The notes below the pieces were generated by a model. That model was not told the origin of the DNA, made no database searches, and saw only the letters and a program-made list of their open reading frames with translations. The position numbers and the translations under genes are program-made. DNA of 64,000 nt from the NCBI GenBank assembly GCA_030407085.1, contig CM059586.1, forward strand, positions 30,553,501 through 30,617,500, written 5' to 3'. The stretch comes from Trichopria drosophilae (taxonomy: Eukaryota; Arthropoda; Insecta; Hymenoptera; Diapriidae). Shown here piece after piece: positions 1-12,158 of the stretch. Each line of letters starts with the position of its first letter. Position 1 is the first letter of the stretch.

Positions 1-3000
1 TTGTCCCTTTTATCCCATGAGAGAAGTCCCAATTTTGTTCATTGTCTGACAATGGGCTGGATTTGTGAATGTTGTCCTTCTATCGGCTCGGTGTATCTCA
101 AAACAAGATATCAGTGTTGTTTCCTAACAAGTGGAAAACTGCACACTACACCGAGAGAATTTTTCTAGCTAAAAGTCCAATGCTGTGTAGTTTCAGCGGG
201 ATATATTTACAATAAGCGCAAAGTGCCTTCTTGATATTAAAAATGTCCATACTGGCATAGAAAATTTGCCCTATACTGAAAGTTAATTTTTAATATTAGT
301 ATGACATTTTTGCTCATATTGCTTGTATATCCCACTTCAACTAGACGGTATGAAACTTTTAACCAGAAAAATTCTCTTAATGTAGATGAGAACAAAATAT
401 ATAGGCATGTAGAAGAGTGACACGGTATATCTTCCGATAAATAAATGCATTTAGTGACTTGAGTTTCTTGTTATAAGCTCCCATACTGCAGCATTTATAT
501 GTTAGTTATTTTATTCCGTGTACTACAAACGATAGCGACAATGTCCTTGTCGGAGTCCTTATCAAAATAAGAAATGTTGATAATAGCTAATTTTACTGAA
601 TGTAGCTTTCACATACTTTCAAATGTACAAAATAACATAAATGTAACTAAAAATGAATTGTTGGTTCTCGTCTTATTAAATCTAGCAGAATATGTCACGA
701 ATGTAAACCATAATAAATACATTGTTAACCGTACGAATTGTGCATTTTGTAAGACATACACCTTAACTTACCCCGCGATGGGAGAGATTGATAGCTATCC
801 TTTATTTGATAAGATTTTGAATAGTATGGCGTATTTTAACCAGCATAATTCATGCGTCAATTAATTCGTTTAGTTGCAGGCGGACCTACCAGTCACTTAC
901 CAACATGCTCTAGATTTATATACAATTCATAATCGATTTTATTGTTGAAGTATCTACATTCTATTTATGGTAATAACAAATTGGTACTAAAAAAGCATAT
1001 TTTTATAAGAAACTCATGACAGGACAAGCTAATAGTTATTATTCTGTGAATTTTGTTTATAGGGATTTTCGATGTTACCAGGAATCCGGTGTCAGACTTT
1101 AAAAATTCAAAATGGCGTATCAAATATGATCTACCAAAGTTACAGACTCTTACATTAACGCGTGCAACTAGTGGATTAAGAATAGCCAGATTTTCTGTAT
1201 CTCTTGAACTTTGTCCTACTCTGATCGATGGATTGAAATTCATTGAAATTCCAAGAACTTTATAACCCATTTTCAACGCATTAAATACTTCAAAATCTCC
1301 AACATCAAATTATTGAAAAATATGTTTTGTTATTTTTTAGTTTATTTTTGGTAGAAAATATTAATTTTTTTAAATATTAATCTTTGTAACTAAAATTAAT
1401 AAGAAGTTAGTCGAGTTGTTAGGGGCGCGGATTATTGCATAGCGGTCTGGTGTTCGATTTCACCTTGTGGAGATTTTCTGTTTGTTTATTATTTTTGTAT
1501 TGCAATCAAAAAAATATAAATTCTTAATTAGATCAAGATTACTTTTTACTTGTAAACTCGTCTAATTTGGTCCTGGATAATCTCGAAATCATGACCTCAT
1601 TTAGATCGTTTTTAGATCGGACCGATTTTGATCAGATTTTGGTTATACCTTTTTCTCTCAAGGCTCTATATACCGCAAGTATTAAGCAATATTATCATTT
1701 TTCAACGGCCATTATGGAATCGTTCCATTGAATTTTGAAAATCTGACACTGTATTCGCAATTAGACACCTTAAAAACTCTTTACTACAATACAAAATAAT
1801 AAATACTATCACTTGATAAGTTCGTGACTAAAAGTGTTCTTATCTGATAAGAGAAAAATTCATTATCCTACATGTTGCCGAATAAGCAATGTCTTAATTT
1901 CTATACTGACAATTCCATCACCACACGGATGAAATCTATTTCTAAACTCACAATTCCATCGCGATACGGAATAAATATTAAATTTAGGTATTGCAGGACT
2001 TCTCGGTCCTATTACAGTAGTATCAAAATCTCTCTTCTATTGCACTACATAGAATTTTACTATATTCAACATAGTTCGACATTGAGCATCATTTTGATCA
2101 TTGCAAATTATGACTTCTGTTTGCAGTCATCGTTTCTATTCTTTTTTTTCGTTTTTTATTCGCTCGTAACCTAAATTATAATATTTTGACATTATAAGAA
2201 ATTTAAATCTATTTTGTTTAGTACATAACATTGGCAAAGTAATTGATACATTAACAATTGATATTTAAATTACTAATCCATCAACCAAATGATATGAACT
2301 GCAATAACATAAGTAGGATCTGATTGCAGCACCGACTTCGTTTCCATGATTTCAGTAAAGATAAGTATCATGGATAGGAAGGAAGTATTTGCGAGTAAGT
2401 ACATATCCTTCGGATAAGAAGGGACTGTGGCACATCACGGCATTAGGTAAACGCAGATTCGATGTTTTGCCAGAGAGTAGGCGGCAGGATGGATCCTTGT
2501 AAGACGTTTTAATTGGACAAATCCGCCTATCCTCATTAAATCCAGAAACTCGACTCGTCGGGAGCCTTTATGCGGAGCGACAAGAGAAGAGCCCGTGTGG
2601 CGCTCTTTCATCTTCCTGTTATTTCTATTTGTGAGAAATTGAAAATCTGGCCTTCTCCTTCTCGTTTCGGATCTTCCTCCAAGTCGCGTGTTCAGTCTTT
2701 GGGGATTTTTCCCCCTTTAAACTCCGATACACTCGCGTTCACAGGCATGTTTACAAACTGTCTTTGTATCACAAAGTAAGCCGAAAGTATACGTTAACTG
2801 TTGAAGACGACTTCATATTGAATTCTATTTTGTAGAAACATTGAATTTTTTGAAACCACGAAAAGTACATAAAGCATTGGGAATTTCGTAATGTACTTTA
2901 TTTTTTGATGCTTTATCATGCATAAAAAGACATTCCAGCACTACGTTGGCAACTGATTCGCTATGATGTTCACTGATTTAATATTGGAAGAGTAGTGATT

Positions 3001-3012
3001 TTCTCAATGTCC
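1..3012. other. AT-rich 3' flank with repeat relics
   Basis: No gene could be supported. Fragments of the 120 bp repeat family lie near 1052-1130 (+) and 1700-1760 (-), recognised by their AAAATTCAAAATGG core. A weak tRNA-like pair of boxes is at 1409-1461. A GC-richer patch at about 2440-2790 has no recognisable coding. The open frame at 574-864 (96 codons) has no recognised domain or splice context and is left uncalled. Confidence 0.5.
1405..1482 (+). repeat. Possible tRNA-derived SINE fragment
   Basis: TAGTCGAGTTGT at 1409 fits the Pol III A-box in 11 of 12 positions, and TGTTCGATTTC near 1451 fits the B-box with two mismatches, at normal tRNA spacing. No acceptor or anticodon stem can be folded, so at best this is a decayed SINE head. 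Confidence 0.25.
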
Positions 3013-3014
3013 TA

Positions 3015-3244
3015 CACGAAAAAAACACCACGGTTGTTACAACCTTAGATATGGTTGTCTTGACGATATTATATTGATAATTATGTCCCTTCCATATCAC
3101 CAGCCATTCTATGGTTGCTGTGATCATACTTTTTGAAAGGGCTTCTATATGCAAAGGTCTCTTTACCATAGCAATGGTCGACCTATCAATATTTTAATTA
3201 ACAATACTTCTATGGCCGGCACGTCCAAACCTGTTTTTTCCGTG
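3015..3244. mobile_element. Small TA-flanked MITE
   Basis: A 230 bp segment starts CACGAAAAAAACA and ends with the inverse of CACGGAAAAAACA, and is flanked on both sides by TA (3013-3014 and 3245-3246). Inverted ends with a TA duplication are typical of Tc1/mariner-type non-autonomous elements. There is no transposase. Confidence 0.55.
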
Positions 3245-3687
3245 TACTAATTTTTTGAGATCAAATTATAACCACACATTTGTCCATTGTTTTGTTCTTG
3301 AAAGTCTCCCTTAAATGAACGTCAAAATGAGTTTACTATATGGTAATACGTATAGAATTATGCCTTGATAAGGTATCCATATATTCATGTCTTTTAAGAA
3401 TATTACTACATATTGGATATTTTTAGATATTAGGTAGACATATTTTTAATCAACGAAATGTATTACTTTACCAAGGATTTACAGTCTCTACAGTAGTCCT
3501 CCCCTTAAGTTTTCATCTCCTAAGTTTTTTAACAAACGATAATCATGATCTTTATGAATATATCAAGTTGCTTTCTTCTGTATGAAAACTTCTAAAAAAA
3601 ACTCCACCGCGAGAATAATTCACTTTTGTTTATTAAATCTATAAACGAAGTAAGACTGTGTTGAAAGTACTATATAATTGATTTTTT
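3245..3687. other. AT-rich spacer
   Basis: Nothing recognisable is seen between the small MITE and the Penelope-like remnant. The reverse-transcriptase core that should precede the remnant is absent or unrecognisable. Confidence 0.5.
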
Positions 3688-4400
3688 ATGAGAAAAAATA
3701 ATGGTTTCATTGATACTAATTGGTCACAAAAAGAAACGTGGTCACGAAGGTTTTTACATTTTACATCAAATCATCCGCTACAATATAAAGTTAGTGTAGT
3801 TTATGGTCTCATAGATACAGCAGTTAAATTATCAGAAATACGATTTAGACACAAAAACTTGAATTTAGTTAGACGCACATTATGCGAAAATGGATATCCT
3901 TTACGAATCATAAATAACTGCATATCGAGGAAAATTCATGAATTCTACAATTCTTCATCAAAAAATATCCCTAGTCCCAATAGTGTAATCAAAACATCAG
4001 CCATCTCATATGTTAAAGGCATAACGGAAAAAATACATGGCAGAATGAAAAAAGAAAACATAAGATTCGTTTCAAAACCCATTTTTAACAACGTTGGGCG
4101 AATTAAACCATACAAAGATAAACTCTCAATTACAAAAAATTGTAATGTACCTTGTACTCAGTACCTTGTTTCCACTGCAAGATGGTATATATTGGACAAA
4201 CGGGAAGAAGACATGTCAAGAATTGAAGAACATAAAAAGAACATTGAAGGGAGGGAAGATAAATATACGGGATTAATGATACACAGATTAAATACAGGAC
4301 ATGATTTTAATTACAATAATGTGAAAATTCTAGCTCAAGAAAAAATATTTTTAAAAGAAGAGAATTGGAAAATTTTTTTATCAAAAAATATGAAAAAATC
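3688..4400 (+). pseudogene. Penelope-like retroelement remnant: RT C-terminus and broken GIY-YIG endonuclease
   Basis: The frame from 3688 encodes the end of a Penelope-type reverse transcriptase: a WSRRFLHFTSNHP segment followed by VRRTLCENGYPLRIINN, typical of the thumb region. The GIY-YIG endonuclease that should follow is broken. The motif CKMVYIGQTGRRHVKN lies in a different frame from 4176. The original frame resumes the domain with RIEEHKKNIEG near 4219 and continues through HDFNYNNVKILAQEK. The domain thus needs two frameshifts, so this is a decayed, 5'-truncated copy. In intact elements the protein nicks DNA and copies the element RNA. Codon use is AT-rich like the surroundings, consistent with an old insertion. 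Confidence 0.8.
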
Positions 4401-4485
4401 GCCGTTAATATTAGATTTGAAAAATCTAATTTACCGGAAATTTATAATATTTTACTCAATTAACTTTTGGTTAAATTATTTCTAA

Positions 4486-7400
4486 TGATTGAAAATAGGG
4501 GGTTTACTTAACCCAATAATAATACGACAATTTCATCTATACATATGTAATCATTTAATTTAGTTACCTCCGTGGTTCATTTGATCATCAGGTAACACAA
4601 TATCTCACACTGATCCTGGTGGGAACGTTAATCAAATTATTTATATATTATGATATGTGAAACACTTTTAAACACGATTAACTTATAAACAAAATTTTTA
4701 ATGACACGGTCGAGAAATTTAAACATCTAAAATAATTCATTTTTATTCGTAGATTAAATGTCCCGAAAAATATGAGAATGAATCTAAATGATAGTATATT
4801 AAGTAACAAGGGCGCAATTACCTATCTTCGACGATTGCGAAGATTATCGCACGAGCAAAGCGAGGGTAACGAATTACAGTCGTCGGAGATCGATATTTCG
4901 CCCATGTTGCATACGATTTTTTTTAATACGATGGGCGTGGAGCTCGGTAATGTGCGTCCGAGGATTGCACTACAGGGCGCAAAATCGATTTCTACTCCTG
5001 GAGTGTTAAAAATAATATTTTATAATGCATCCGACTTAACTAGTTAGCCTTTAATTTTTTTTGTACTCTGTCTATATGACGGATAGGCTGCCTAAATTGA
5101 ATGAGTTTGCCATTGTCATGTGATGTTTACCAATTAGAAGCTAACTCGGAATTTCAATTACGTAAGGTTCATTTTCAAAATCTTTATTTGTAAGTAGTTT
5201 AATCTTCTCAATCAAATTATTTTTGAAAATATTATTCTACAAATTGTTTAGTGATGCTTCAAACAATTGAACAAACTTCAACTGTTCTCGAATTCGACTA
5301 TTTTTTATCAGATACTACGTCACAAAAAAGAACTAATTATAGTTTATTTAAATATTTTCTTTTTGAGTATTATTTTGTACATAAACTGAGTACATTGTGA
5401 AAGCCCCGAGCTTGTATAACTTTTTCAAATTTTGTCAAAAAAGGGAAATTCGATTCGAAAAATATTAATTTTGATTAAGAAATCGTTGTTCAATAGTTTT
5501 TTGATGCATAAAAACAATAAATAATTTTATGTTACATTTTGGATGGTTCATATAAAAAGAGTACATTCAAATACACAAGATATAGTACTTTAGGATAATT
5601 ACAATTCTTTTTTTTAATCCTTACAGTCACGAGAGACACTAGAGTAGCCCCCTTTTTTTATAGTTAATAAAGTTCTAATTTTTTTGCATATTCAGTTAAA
5701 TAGATGGTTAACTGATAGAATAAAAGTGATACCTTTTGACTCCGTAACTGTGTATATAGTTAGTATAAATATACTCAACCTTATAATGCCAAGAAACTCT
5801 ATATAGTTTTAAGACTCTAATCCGTAAACGGAGATAAGAATCCCACATAAATATCACGTAGATTAGACCAGAGATGATAGAATTATCTACACACTGATAC
5901 AACTCAAAATGGAGTGTCCAATATGGGGGATCAAAAGTTGAAAACATTAGCAAATCATCAGAAAAATTAAAATTGCCAAAAATAATATTGCGATAGGATT
6001 AGCGTTTCGCTGAATACGAATCTTGATGGTAGAATTAAACAATTTTAAATATTTAATACGATATAAATGATATAAAAAGTAGCTTTAATAAGTCCTCTTA
6101 AAGCTATCCTCTCATATATTCTCGCGGTGGACGATTACAAATCTTGCAATCAATTGATTTCTGGTTCTTATACCGCCCTGCAAACCGTTTGCCATTTGCA
6201 TTCCGTCAGATTGAATTACAAAAATCTAGTACAATACTCACGTTTAGCGATCGAAAAATCCTGGAGTAGATAATTTTTAATGGAGATTAGCAAGTATTTC
6301 GAATTATTGATCCGCCCTATTCAATCCGCTATTTTGAATTTTAAAATTCTAATACAAGAATCGTGTTCAAAGATCACAAACTTACTTAATGTATAGTTTT
6401 TATTTATTTACCTAAGGCGTTGAATTTCGTCAATCAAAGGGTTAAGCAATAGTAAAACTCGTCAGCTAGACTGAATATTTCGTGCATTTGGGAATTAATG
6501 AGTTAAGTATATTATTATAGTGAACGCCATGGCGAATACTTTTTTTAAGCTACTGTACCAAAGCAAGTCACATATATATTATTTCTAACATCGGAAATGT
6601 AACACATAAAATATGATTTTAAGATACAAAATTTTGAGTGAACATATTACGTATAAGACTGCGAATGACCAAATGTTTCCAGTTCGATAACCGCTTCATA
6701 AATTTTTTGAAAACATTGCGATTTTATTACAAATGAAAATTTGTCAAAATGTATCAATTAAATAATCTATTATTCGTTATTCGAGGAATCCATGATACAT
6801 AATCTACATAATATAGATTAATGCGAATCAAACAACACTTTTATTGATTTCGTACCCTAGGGCGAAAACTGTTCGCGTGAATAGTCTGACATAGACTCCG
6901 TGTAATAAGAAATAACTACTTTACAACTATTGACTTAGTTTATAGTTTGAATAGCATTTCTTAGTTGTAGTAACAGCTTAAAGTAGAACTAATTTTGGAA
7001 ATATCTACGGATGATGGTAAAAGAAACGTATAATAGAAGTTTATTTGTCTAAATTTTCAATCAAGTATTTGGTATCAAAGTTGAAACAAAATTGGGAAAT
7101 ATTTATTCTTCTTAATTTTTTTCGAGCTAATGGAATATTAAGATTCTATTAAAACTTTGAGAAAAAATAATTTAATGTTTTTTACCTCACAAGTTTGACG
7201 TCATATTGGAATAGGATATGCATATTTATATTTTACAGATAAAGATGGAGTTTGGACGTTAACGGGCGTTAAACAAGAATTATATTTTATGCAGAAATAG
7301 TTATTTCTATAACTTGCGACTACTACGCAGCAAAAGTAGAATTTCTTAGATTGATTTTTGATATTACTTCATTTGTAAATTCAATTTTAGGAACAGAATT

Positions 7401-10400
7401 ACTACAAATGTACATTTTTATTCAAATTTGTCGTACCAATTATATCTGAAAGAAGGGAAACGTTATGATAAATAAGTTGTTATATCAATAATAGGCATCT
7501 CTGAATACTGTTTCGACACTTCTATTATACAATCTTTGCATATTCTACATGCAATGTAATACATCTGGAAATAATGCTTACCTTTGTATGCCCCATGACT
7601 TAATAATGCCTGGATTACGACTAAAACCGCAGCGACTAGATAATGGATATTCGTTTAGTTTAGCGAGTATGTTTTGGGGGTCAGGATTTTGAGGTCCCCT
7701 TTCGCAAATGGATCTTGATGTTATCGGATCGCGTTCTCTTCGTCATCGAAGACAATGGTTTCGAACGAAGAATAAACTATCGACTGAGTATTGTCGCATT
7801 TGAGTTAGGGTTGCGGCACGTTGACAGTTGGTCCTTGTGCCTTATCTAAGCAAATCGACTTTGCGCGAATAGTTACACCCTCAGTTACCCATATGTATCG
7901 TACAAACTTTACAGACATTGACGGCTTTTCCCTCATCGATTATGCTAAAACGAACTACATTTGACCAAAAGTGCCAGATAGCCAATCTCCATCGATGTAG
8001 CTCTCTGACCAGTTCGTTTTGAATCTTAGACGGAACGTCATCGTTTCCTACATCTGAAGGGGACCTTTGTCATTAGGGAATAAAGCAATGCCAACTGTTA
8101 AATGTCTTGAATAATTAGGAATAACATATTCTGTATCTATTACTAAAAAGGTTCATTATCTTATGTCTGTAAAATGTGAAACTCCAAGTTACTACGATTA
8201 GAAATTACAATATGCATTGAAGAAATGTTTAAAATTTAAAACCCGATGGTTACATTAACGTCTTTAAATTTAAATAAATAGAATATTTTTATAAGCTTGG
8301 TAATATTCTTTAGGACGATTTCACAAACTACAATGTATTATTACGTGTACTTGTTTCTTTTCACCATTTTATTAAATTGGTCGATGTTTATATGGCGTAT
8401 ACTTGAGGCTTTCGAGAAAATCGCGACTTAACTACACATATCGGTAGCGTAAGCAATCTTCAACCAATAGTTTTTCTAGCAATAATACTACTATTACATA
8501 TGTAATAATGGACCATGAGATTATGTATTTCTTATTATTATAAGTATCTTTTTCTCGAACATTTGGATTTAAAATATAACCTAACAATTTTAACTCTGTC
8601 ATTTATTTCAAGTAAATTCACGGACAAACTCGTGTGAGTATTGGATTTATCCAGGAGGGAAAAGCTCAATAATTTCATTGTCCAGATTCAATTCCTCATA
8701 ACCAACTGGTAGATCTAAAATTTGACGGACGATCGTTTTGGGGCAATCAAGAAGAAATTATATGTTTAAAGGCAATAAGCGGAAAAGAAATTTTACCTTC
8801 ATCTTGTATTAATACGTGATGACTAACTAAAGAATTTAATTTTTTCATTGTCTTGTATTCCATACTGCCTTATAGAATGCAATCATTATATTTTCTGGCA
8901 ATAATGGCTAACTATACAAATAGAATTCAGTTTATCTGGATAACTCCATCTTTAGACGAATATTCTCAATTACTTTTAGCCGAACATGCTCCATTATTTT
9001 TACTGACATTTTGAATATTTTATGAATATTCTATTACGCATTTCATCAAGAAGATTCACGGAATTTCTAGTTGATTTAATTCATGTTTAGGTTGAAAATT
9101 ATCCTGACCACATTAGTATTTAAATGTTTCAGAAAAACTAATATTTTGCCGAAAAAAACTTTGTTGTTCTGAACTTAGTAAATAAATATAGATTTGATCT
9201 ACATGTCTGACAACACTAAAATAATTATGAAATAGTTACAAGAGTTGTTATCTAGATATCTTTATAATATATTAGACAGTTTCTTGGAGTGCAAATTGAG
9301 CTGTATCGTTCAAAGATTGAATTATACACTCCTTTAAGAATCAAATGTCATTATTTTAAGAGTGAAATTTAAATTCCAAAGTTGAACATTTTTACAAAGA
9401 AATTAACTTAACTTGACTTTTACTACATACAAAAGAGAACTTTCATTATACTAGAAACTCATTTCTTACAAAACTTTCTTCTTAAAGATATGATTGCAAT
9501 AATGATATTAAACTCTCTTAATTTTTATTAAAAATGTTGTAACCCTTTGTGGCATACTTAGTAAGTTGTTAAGTATATTTAACAGTTTTTTCCCTTTTTT
9601 ATAATTTTGTGTTAGTTTTTTCGTACTTTCTAATACCAAGTTTTATTATAATCTAGTTTCTGCTATTTTTTACTATTTCAAATATATAAAAAATCATTAT
9701 TGATAAGAATAATATTGCTATGAATAAATAAATTTTAGACAATCAGTTTTTTTGTCAACAAATATAATTCTGACTAAAATACAAACTAACAAAGTTTGTC
9801 GAGTTTCTGATTACGAATCAGTGTCGGTGTTTGATAATGCAAAAAGGCGAACTCTATATGGCTACCACCATATTAAAAACCTTTAAATATTTTTTTGTAT
9901 TTTGGGTAGCTCATAGCGTATTTTATGTTTATTTTTAAAAAATTCATTTTTGGGTCCAAATACAATATTCTTTAAGATTTTATCTTGAATTAAAGTTTAT
10001 TATATTTCTCATTTTTGCATTATCTCTGGCTAGGGACGATATCTCCAATTTTAATGTAATTTTTTTAATTCGATTTAATTTTTTAGAATTTTTCCACGCC
10101 GATTTGTAGCCGAACGGTATTGAATTCGCCATTCAAATTTATAAAATATGACACCAGATTCATAAACAGTAACCCGAAAACGAATAATACTTATCATCTG
10201 TCAAGACCATAAAAGGTTTTATTATTTTTTGGCAACTTTATTAGATCAAGCATTTTCAATTTGCACAATCTGAGATCAAATTTGAAATCAGCGATCCTGT
10301 AAACGCCCGAGGAATCAGTTTCAACTATTTTCCTTTAAAACATAAATGTATGCTTCACTGAGTTAAACAAAATGATTCTAAGAAAATTCCAAAACTTACT

Positions 10401-11473
10401 TACGTAGTATTAAGTGATACTCGCCGATAGCAATTAAGCTATAATGAACTGATAAAACTATGAAAAATAAGAGATAAGCATTTTAATATATCAGGAACAG
10501 ATTCATTTTTAAGGGCGGCAGTGACCAAAAAAAACGAATTACAAATTTCAATCTTTTCAACTTTTAGAATTTCTGGTCGCCATATTGGACCCGCCATTTC
10601 GAAAATTGTAATGCCAAACATCATACATAGAATTATCGACCTTCGTACAGTAAGTTTCAAGGTAGTCCATTAAAGTTTTACCATTTTTTGCTGCCAGACT
10701 GGATACGCCATTTTGAAATGTTAAAATCTAATATAAAATTATAACTTTGGCAACCTCAACAACACCTCCCGAACAGCAAATATATAATTCGAATTCAATT
10801 AGGTTTTTAATTTTCATATTTATCAACGCCCCCCCCCCCTTCTAGGTTAAGTTCACCTCTTGAAAATATACCTTTACCGATATAAAAAAGTATGTATCTC
10901 TTATTTTTCATAGTAGTATCAGTTTCTCGTAGTTTAATTACAATCCGTATTTCATGTCAGCATAAAAGCAAGCAACTATACAAAAAATAAATACTAGATA
11001 TTATACAATTACAACTTCCTATAATAAGTACTCAAACACATCGAAATTAAACCATATCAAATATTTTATGACAAACAGTATTGGAGTCCCATGCCATTTT
11101 GTCAGTAACACGAAATCTTGTAAAATATCGCATTATGTAAAATAGTAAGTAAAATATTACATTATAAATAAGTATAGAAACATGCCATTTCTGAAACGTG
11201 CAACAGAAAACCTACAAATACAAAATAAATAAAAAATGAATGCTAACGATAAAATTCATTTAAAATCAACGAAAGTTCCACTTCAGCAATATATATACAA
11301 AATAAAAGTAACTGGACGACATAACATAAAAGTTGAAAACATTCGACATCTTAAAAACACGAAATAATAAATAAATACCTGTTCCTCATAGTAGCCAGTG
11401 GTTTTCATCAGTAAAGGTTTGATTAAAAGGTATTACAAATAAAAGTACGAAACATTGTAAGGATGGTTTACAT
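4486..11473. other. Long gene-free 3' flank of dve
   Basis: No convincing gene was found. A frame at 4772-5047 overlaps a sequence shared with 49954-50001 and is repeat-like. A GC-richer, higher-complexity island lies at about 7570-8090 without coding signals and could be regulatory. Degenerate pieces of the 120 bp repeat family lie near 5870-5945, 6300-6370, 10085-10170 and 10555-10740. A run of nine or ten C lies near 10831. The remainder is AT-rich filler. Confidence 0.5.
4881..4930 (+). repeat. Dispersed repeat fragment shared with 49954-50001
   Basis: About 48 bases around AGATCGATATTTCGCCC and ATACGAT recur 45 kb away with a few mismatches. Both copies sit beside GAGCAAAGCGAGG or CTTCGCTCG-type sequence, suggesting ends of the same element family. 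Confidence 0.55.
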
Positions 11474-11479
11474 TTTATT
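11474..11479 (-). terminator. First candidate polyadenylation signal downstream of dve
   Basis: Reading the minus strand from the dve stop, this is the first AATAAA hexamer, about 500 bases into the presumed 3' UTR. The region is AT-rich and more hexamers follow, so transcript data would be needed to fix the end. Confidence 0.3.
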
Positions 11480-11981
11480 CAGGATAATAATAATAGCAAT
11501 AATAATCGTTATTAGTATTTACACTCATTATTACAATTATATTACTAGTTACGTAATAATTACAACGAAGGTTCAAATGACCTTTTTTGGGAAACGGCGT
11601 GTCAGTTCACGATTAATCAACGATTGGGATAATTAACAGGCGCGATGTACGAATAATTGACGCAAGATGTGATCTGCTGCAATTTTTCGTTTCGCGATCG
11701 GGCATAAACGCATTGTAAAAATTTACTGTACCTCATTTTGAACCTTATAAGAGAAATTTTAAAAGTCGATATGAAAAATTTGATTTTTCAATGTTCTTTT
11801 TTTAAACAAAGATTGTTACGAATCCTGTGTTTTTTGTAAACGAAGTACGGTAATTTTTAATCTACACGCTTGTTACGTATGACTATCTGTGTAGATGTGG
11901 GTCTTGACTTATCAAGTGATGTAAAATACAGTTGCTTACAGTGTCTATTTGAAAGTTTATAATACACGAGCAATGATGGAC

Positions 11982-12158
11982 CTATTCTGCGTGATAAGGA
12001 TGAGGCTGAGGAGACTCGCCGTCAAATAGGGCCATTTTCAGGCGTTTGCATTTCGCTCTTCGGTTCTTGAACCAAAATTGCACGTTTTTCGGCTCCAGTC
12101 GAGGGAACTTCTGTCGATAGGGCATCCTATTCAATTCTTCTGTATACTTTAGAATTAG
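11982..12158 (-). CDS. dve: dve terminal coding exon: rest of second homeodomain and stop
   Basis: This 177 bp exon (58 codons plus TAA) follows the acceptor TTTGCAG. It supplies helices 2 and 3 of homeodomain 2; the recognition helix reads VQFWFKNRRAKCKRLK, with lysine at homeodomain position 50 (residue 493 of the visible protein). Between the RTF phenylalanine of the previous exon and this tryptophan there are 52 residues instead of 40, so homeodomain 2 also has an expanded loop. Only about 16 residues follow the domain, ending PYHAE. Confidence 0.93.
   Translation of the reverse strand, partial: LILKYTEELNRMPYRQKFPRLEPKNVQFWFKNRRAKCKRLKMALFDGESPQPHPYHAE

Noticed and set aside
574..864. 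96-codon frame with a protein-like composition
   Set aside because: No recognisable domain, no splice sites or conservation evidence, and AT-rich codons match the background.
4772..5047. 91-codon plus frame
   Set aside because: It overlaps a repeat shared with 49954-50001 and is likely part of a mobile element fragment.
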